Below, piece after piece: positions 63,780 through 64,000 of a stretch of 64,000 nt of DNA. How positions within the stretch are numbered: position 1 is the first letter of the stretch; each line of letters opens with the position of its first letter. The DNA comes from JABHIE01 sp964584805. GTDB taxonomy: Bacteria > Planctomycetota > UBA1135. Below the pieces are notes generated by a model. It had not been told where the DNA came from and searched no databases. It worked only from the letters and a program-made list of their open reading frames with translations. The position numbers and the translations under genes are program-made. The stretch spans positions 186,001-250,000 of the forward strand of contig CAZPAY010000001.1 in NCBI GenBank assembly GCA_964584805.1. Reading direction: 5' to 3'.

Positions 63780-64000
63780 ATGACGAAAGACATCTTGATT
63801 CTCGGGCTCGGCAAATTTGGCGGGCAACTTGCTAAGGCGCTGGCCAGTAAAGGCGTGCGCGTGCATGGAGTCGATCAAGGTGACATCCTTGAAGCTCATC
63901 ATGCGTGTCTCTACGCCAAGGCCGATATTGATTTAACTTCACTTGAAAGTGAGCAAGCCCTGCAAGAGTTGTTTACAAAGTTTGATGTCGACTTCAATGC
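63780..64000 (+). CDS. ktrA: Potassium uptake regulatory subunit, TrkA/KtrA family (partial)
   Basis: The first 73 residues are visible, from ATG 63780 to the right edge. They begin MTKDILILGLGKFGGQLA, a Rossmann GxGxFG nucleotide-binding loop that in the family binds NAD(H) or ATP and controls channel gating. The continuation DVDFNA follows the usual RCK pattern. It begins 3 bases after the ktrB stop. Confidence 0.88.
   Translation, partial: MTKDILILGLGKFGGQLAKALASKGVRVHGVDQGDILEAHHACLYAKADIDLTSLESEQALQELFTKFDVDFN

Overview
The window reads as a dense chromosomal segment of a Gram-negative bacterium. An outer membrane is implied by KdsA, a FadL-type porin, an MCE/Mla lipid transporter, a secretin and several lipoproteins. 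My best guess is a free-living, probably marine, member of the Planctomycetota or a close relative. The support is the style of its secreted proteins (kelch, FGE-like, TPR, Ig-like lipoprotein), a GlnRS, an HU with an Ala/Pro tail and an unusual CdsA signature. This placement is inference; no 16S gene is present. Composition looks even, and I see no insertion sequence, integrase, prophage or CRISPR array. No stretch longer than about 205 bases lacks a gene.

Layout. 1-8149 (minus) is the transcription/translation block tRNA-Thr, tRNA-Tyr, tRNA-Gly, tRNA-Thr, tuf, rpmG, secE, nusG, rplK, rplA, rplJ, rplL, rpoB (rpoB runs off the left edge). The thrU-tyrU-glyT-thrT-tuf order is the same as in E. 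coli. 8256-11829 (minus) is mutS2, a single-domain response regulator and aroC, each overlapping the next by 4 bases. 11854-14472 (plus) is a transsulfuration pair. 14487-16455 (minus) holds HU, dtd and a TPR protein. 16517-22395 (plus) holds a W-P repeat lipoprotein, mlaE, mlaF, mlaD and typA. 22385-24028 is a secreted protein resembling a metallopeptidase with a damaged HExxH motif; 24080-24844 is an intramembrane M50 protease.

24841-32717 carries a propionyl-CoA to succinyl-CoA module (biotin carrier, biotin carboxylase, carboxyltransferase, methylmalonyl-CoA epimerase, mutase catalytic subunit), with glnS and a thioesterase interleaved. 32851-38880 holds surface and secreted proteins (kelch, FadL, FGE-like) plus an RluD-type pseudouridine synthase. 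38928-48526 is mostly housekeeping: valS, a lipid kinase with kdsA, a FliA/SigB-type sigma factor, ybeY-phoH, cdsA-uppS, purA. 48641-52718 has a sigma-like protein facing a small operon with an OmpH-like protein, a short secretin and a GspK-like minor pseudopilin. 52908-55582 is rpsO-pnp with a strongly structured spacer. 55715-62421 holds two lipoproteins and two TPR proteins. 62439-64000 is a KtrB/KtrA potassium uptake pair, with ktrA cut by the right edge.

The most notable signal not explained by gene content is in the promoters. At about a dozen transcription-unit starts a TAnnnT-like -10 box ends only 6-12 bases before the start codon, with no Shine-Dalgarno sequence, as expected for leaderless mRNAs. 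In three divergent gene pairs the two opposing -10 boxes overlap each other. Genes inside the ribosomal protein operon, by contrast, have ordinary GGAGG-type sites.
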